Shown here piece by piece: positions 4,202 to 5,028 of a stretch of 5,028 nt of DNA (its first letter is position 1; the number at the start of each line of letters is the position of its first letter). Below the pieces are notes generated by a model. It did no database searches. It was given only the letters and a program-made list of their open reading frames with translations, and was not told the DNA's origin. Position numbers and translations under genes: made by a program. The stretch is from assembly GCA_025462805.1 (NCBI GenBank), contig JAOAPJ010000422.1:1-5028 (forward strand), given 5' to 3'. The DNA is from Acidobacteriaceae bacterium. Its GTDB lineage: Bacteria; Acidobacteriota; Terriglobia; Terriglobales; Acidobacteriaceae.

Positions 4202-5028
4202 TTATTCCTCGCTGATCATCCGCAGAGCCTTCCCCAGGCTCACCTGCATCCGGTTGAAGGACGCTGCAACCACAGAGATCTCGTCCTTTCCGTCAATATG
4301 TACCGGCGGCACGTTCTTCTCCCCGCGGCTGACCCGGTCGGCCGCATTAGAGACAATCCTCAGCGGCCGGATCACAAACCAGTAGACGCCTGCATCCAGG
4401 GCAATCATCGCGAGCAGTATAGTCAAGCCGAGGAAGAGCATCAGCCGGTGGTATGCCTGGTTGGCAATCGTCACCGGCAGCGACATCGGCACCGACACAA
4501 TCTGCGCGCCAATGATCTCGTTCTCTTTCCACCCAAAGCCGTTGGCGGAGCCATACACCGCTAGCAGGGCGGGGGGCGAATCCGCTGCCACACTGTGGCA
4601 TTGCATGCAGTCGTGCGTTGCCCGGATCGGTTCGGCCACAAAAAGCGCGGGACCATTCGGAGTCTCGCGCACCCCGCTGTCCTGCCGCTCTCCATTCTGA
4701 TCGCGAAGATGGTGGATGATATCGGATTCCCAGTCGGCAGCCCGGTCTTCCGGATTCGTGGGGTTCAGCGCCGCTTCCTTATAGGTGTACTCGGGATACC
4801 TCTTTCGCAGATTGTTGAACGTGGCCGTGGCGCCGAAGAAGGGGACGGTCTCAGGAATGAAACTGACCATGTGACGGGGATTTTCCTGCAGCAGCGGCGA
4901 GATGTCGTTGGCGATATACTGCCGGACAGACGTGGCGCTCGCCATCATCAGTCGCGCCTCTCCCAGAACCTGCGCCCGCGCATTCCCGATCAGGAAGCCG
5001 TAAGCGAAGTGAGAGATCAACAGGGCGC
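4202..5028 (-). CDS. Periplasmic c-type heme sensor, DUF3365 (Tll0287-like) plus HAMP, partial
   Basis: The frame enters from the right edge (first full codon 5026-5024) and ends at TAA 4204-4202, giving 274 visible residues. A TTG at 5020 could be called a start, but the frame stays open and family members have an N-terminal membrane anchor, of which ALLISHFAYGFLIGN is the end; the true start lies outside. The periplasmic domain shows NARAQVLGEARLMM, VPFFGATATFNNLRKRYPEY and a CMQCH heme c attachment motif (nt 4595-4609, visible residues 140-144), ending in VSVPMSLP. A second TM (about 195-219) leads to a HAMP domain (about 220-267, with IRPL and DEISVVAASFNRM). The protein then stops: no kinase, cyclase, GGDEF or chemoreceptor output domain follows. 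It probably senses redox state or a gas through heme and signals via a partner. It converges on the TIR gene with six bases between stops and no visible terminator. Confidence 0.88.
   Translation of the reverse strand, partial: ALLISHFAYGFLIGNARAQVLGEARLMMASATSVRQYIANDISPLLQENPRHMVSFIPETVPFFGATATFNNLRKRYPEYTYKEAALNPTNPEDRAADWESDIIHHLRDQNGERQDSGVRETPNGPALFVAEPIRATHDCMQCHSVAADSPPALLAVYGSANGFGWKENEIIGAQIVSVPMSLPVTIANQAYHRLMLFLGLTILLAMIALDAGVYWFVIRPLRIVSNAADRVSRGEKNVPPVHIDGKDEISVVAASFNRMQVSLGKALRMISEE

Overview
The window is GC-rich by eye and densely coding, with no rRNA, tRNA, CRISPR array or intact insertion sequence. Gene content suggests a soil-type, high-GC Gram-negative bacterium, most plausibly an acidobacterium of the Terriglobia (Granulicella, Edaphobacter or Terriglobus relatives). 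The pointers are a signal-less PLC-type phosphoesterase, a periplasmic c-heme/HAMP sensor of the DUF3365 type, and a TIR_2 protein with a GPxA-type C-terminal helical module. This assignment is inference from family distribution, not from a marker gene.

Layout. (1) 1-1569, minus strand: a phospholipase C/acid phosphatase-like phosphoesterase followed after 16 nt by an unrecognised Ala-rich protein that runs off the left edge; the two look co-transcribed. (2) 1576-2241: a roughly 670-nt gap between divergently transcribed genes, with no convincing gene, a weak 53-codon minus-strand ORF, a 10-bp direct repeat, and an extended -10 promoter candidate just before the next gene. (3) 2242-4195, plus strand: a phage-type GH24 lysozyme, a two-transmembrane SLATT/DUF4231 protein, and a TIR-domain protein, all in one orientation with gaps of 77 and 161 nt. 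(4) 4202-5028, minus strand: the C-terminal part of a membrane-anchored c-type heme sensor (DUF3365/Tll0287-like plus HAMP) entering from the right edge and converging on the TIR gene with 6 nt between stop codons.

The most interesting part is the plus-strand trio. SLATT domains are predicted membrane-perforating effectors of bacterial conflict systems, and TIR domains are signalling or NAD+-consuming modules of antiphage systems. Here the two are neighbours, and a cytoplasmic endolysin without signal peptide or phage holin lies directly upstream. The TIR protein keeps the expected active-site glutamate and carries a second, C-terminal helical module that could bind a partner. The working hypothesis is an abortive-infection or programmed-lysis cassette: TIR protein as sensor/NADase, SLATT protein as pore, and lysozyme as wall-degrading executor released through that pore. 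The SLATT-TIR pairing is well grounded in the sequence; membership of the lysozyme is speculative.
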